This document shows, in pieces, positions 62,934-64,000 of a stretch of 64,000 bases of DNA. A model generated the notes under the pieces. It was not told the origin of the DNA. It saw only the letters and a program-made list of their open reading frames with translations, and did no database searches. Position numbers and translations under genes: made by a program. Each line of letters begins with the position of its first letter. Positions within the stretch are counted from its first letter, which is position 1. Origin of the DNA: Nonomuraea spiralis (GTDB taxonomy: Bacteria > Actinomycetota > Actinomycetes > Streptosporangiales > Streptosporangiaceae); NCBI RefSeq assembly GCF_014648435.1, contig NZ_BMRC01000001.1:10481-74480 (forward strand), in the 5' to 3' direction.

Positions 62934-64000
62934 TCAGTGGCCGTGGCCGTGGCCGACGAACGCGCCCGCCGGTCTGCCCGGGGGGACGAGCCCGAGCGAG
63001 ATCACGGCCGCCGCTCCGGCGACGACCGCGCACAGCACGAGCCCCGAGGTGAAACCGGACACCCCGGCCCCCTGCCCCAGGCTGGACGCGGCCACCGTGG
63101 ACACCACCGCCACCCCGATCGAGCCGCCCAGCTCGTGGAAGGTGTTGATGACGCCGGACGCGACGCCGTTCTCGCCGGGCGGGACGTTGGCCATCGTGGT
63201 CGTCGTGGCGGTCACGAAGGCCGGCCCGATCCCCAGGGCGGCCAGTACGAACCCGGGCAGCAGAGTGGTGTACGCGCCGGCCTCGGGGGAGACCCGCGTC
63301 ATCAGCGCCGCCCCCGCGGCGGTCAGCACGAACGCCGCCACCGCCACCGGACGGCCGCCGATCTTCCCGATCAGACGCCCGCCGAGGTGCGCGCCGAGCG
63401 TGATGGCGACGGCGACGGGCAGGAACGTCAGGCCGGTCTTCAGGGCGCTGAAGCCCAGGACGTGCTGGAGGTAGAGGGAGCTGAGGAAGAACAGGCCCAG
63501 CATCAGCCCGGTGGCGACGAGCATGACGAACGCGCCCGAGACGACCGGTCGCCTGGCCAGGGTCTCGATCCGCATGAGCGGGGCCCGTACGGACCGTTCG
63601 ACCAGCACGAACGCGACGTAGGACACGGCGGCCCCGGCCAGCGGCAGCACGGTTCCCGTGGCGCCCCAGCCGCCGTCACCGGCGGAGACGAGGCCGTAGA
63701 TCAGCAGGGCGGTCGCCAGGGTGACGAGCAACGCGCCTCCGACGTCAACGCGCCCACGCCCCGCCCCGGCCTCAGCCGTCGAGCCGTGTGCGCCGTGCGG
63801 GCCATGCGGGCCGTGCGCGGCGTGGCCCTCAAGGGCGGCCGGGACGACGGCGGGGACGGCCGCGAGGACCAGCAGGCCGATGGGCACGTTCACGAAGAAC
63901 ACCCACGTCCAGCCGGGGCCGTCGGTCAGGACGCCGCCGAGGAGCACGCCCAAGGCGGCGCCCGTACCGCCGATCGCGGCCCAGACGGCGAGCGCGCGGG
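62934..64000 (-). CDS. DHA2-family MFS drug exporter (5' end outside window)
   Basis: Partial gene; at least 355 codons are inside the window and the frame continues past 64000. ALAVWAAIGGTGAALGVLLGG and GWTWVFFVNVPIGLLVL are the classical motif C and antiporter-motif blocks of 14-helix DHA2 transporters. A histidine-rich cytoplasmic loop (GHAAHGPHGPHGAHG) and a C-terminal GHGHGH are distinctive and may bind metal. The substrate is unknown. The gene is co-directional with, and 256 bases upstream of, the STAS gene in transcription order. Confidence 0.88.
   Translation of the reverse strand, partial: RALAVWAAIGGTGAALGVLLGGVLTDGPGWTWVFFVNVPIGLLVLAAVPAVVPAALEGHAAHGPHGPHGAHGSTAEAGAGRGRVDVGGALLVTLATALLIYGLVSAGDGGWGATGTVLPLAGAAVSYVAFVLVERSVRAPLMRIETLARRPVVSGAFVMLVATGLMLGLFFLSSLYLQHVLGFSALKTGLTFLPVAVAITLGAHLGGRLIGKIGGRPVAVAAFVLTAAGAALMTRVSPEAGAYTTLLPGFVLAALGIGPAFVTATTTTMANVPPGENGVASGVINTFHELGGSIGVAVVSTVAASSLGQGAGVSGFTSGLVLCAVVAGAAAVISLGLVPPGRPAGAFVGHGHGH

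Overview
The window is very GC-rich, uses GTG and TTG starts freely, and carries Lsr2, DevR/DevS, ECF42, ANTAR and SpoIIE-type regulators together with many leaderless-looking promoters. This points to a soil actinomycete. The secreted plant-wall esterase and the regulator mix suggest the Streptosporangiaceae (Nonomuraea-like), but that placement is an inference. No tRNA, rRNA, CRISPR array or intact mobile element was seen.

Left part (1-20.3 kb) is an anaerobic and low-oxygen respiration island. It holds a DevS/DosT-like GAF sensor kinase, a NarK nitrate/nitrite transporter, a flavin-split-barrel protein, a DevR response regulator, the complete narGHJI nitrate reductase operon, an XRE-split-barrel fusion protein and cytochrome bd oxidase (cydAB). 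Palindromes of the mycobacterial Dev-box type (GGGAC-N4-GTCCC) sit before narG/devR (two copies), cydA and, with less perfect matches, narK and the split-barrel gene. This suggests one DevR regulon. Next come a methyltransferase coupled to a degenerate tyrosine-recombinase-like protein, a second NarL-type two-component system, and a CBS protein with a NhaD/ArsB-type permease.

Middle part (20.3-35.7 kb) is accessory metabolism. It contains a co-directional lipid cluster (PlsC, MMPL exporter, PlsC, acyl carrier protein, ketosynthase), then a glyoxalase-like protein, a P450/TetR pair, CorA, a small P-loop ATPase, a monooxygenase-FrnE pair under a MerR-type palindromic promoter, a methyltransferase, an SDR and a LysR regulator.

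Right part (35.7-64 kb) is rich in signalling and secretion. It has a GAF-PAS-GAF-PP2C phosphatase, a large secreted subtilase, Lsr2, an ECF42 sigma factor with its DGPF/YCII partner, an RsbW-like ATPase, a winged-helix regulator with a membrane partner, a secreted CE15 glucuronoyl esterase with FN3 and CBM2 modules, a membrane-embedded alpha/beta hydrolase, an OafA-type acyltransferase and a quinone reductase/TetR pair. An apparent STAS - multi-HAMP hybrid kinase - ANTAR/GAF/PAS/PP2C phosphatase unit follows, and a DHA2 exporter runs off the right edge.
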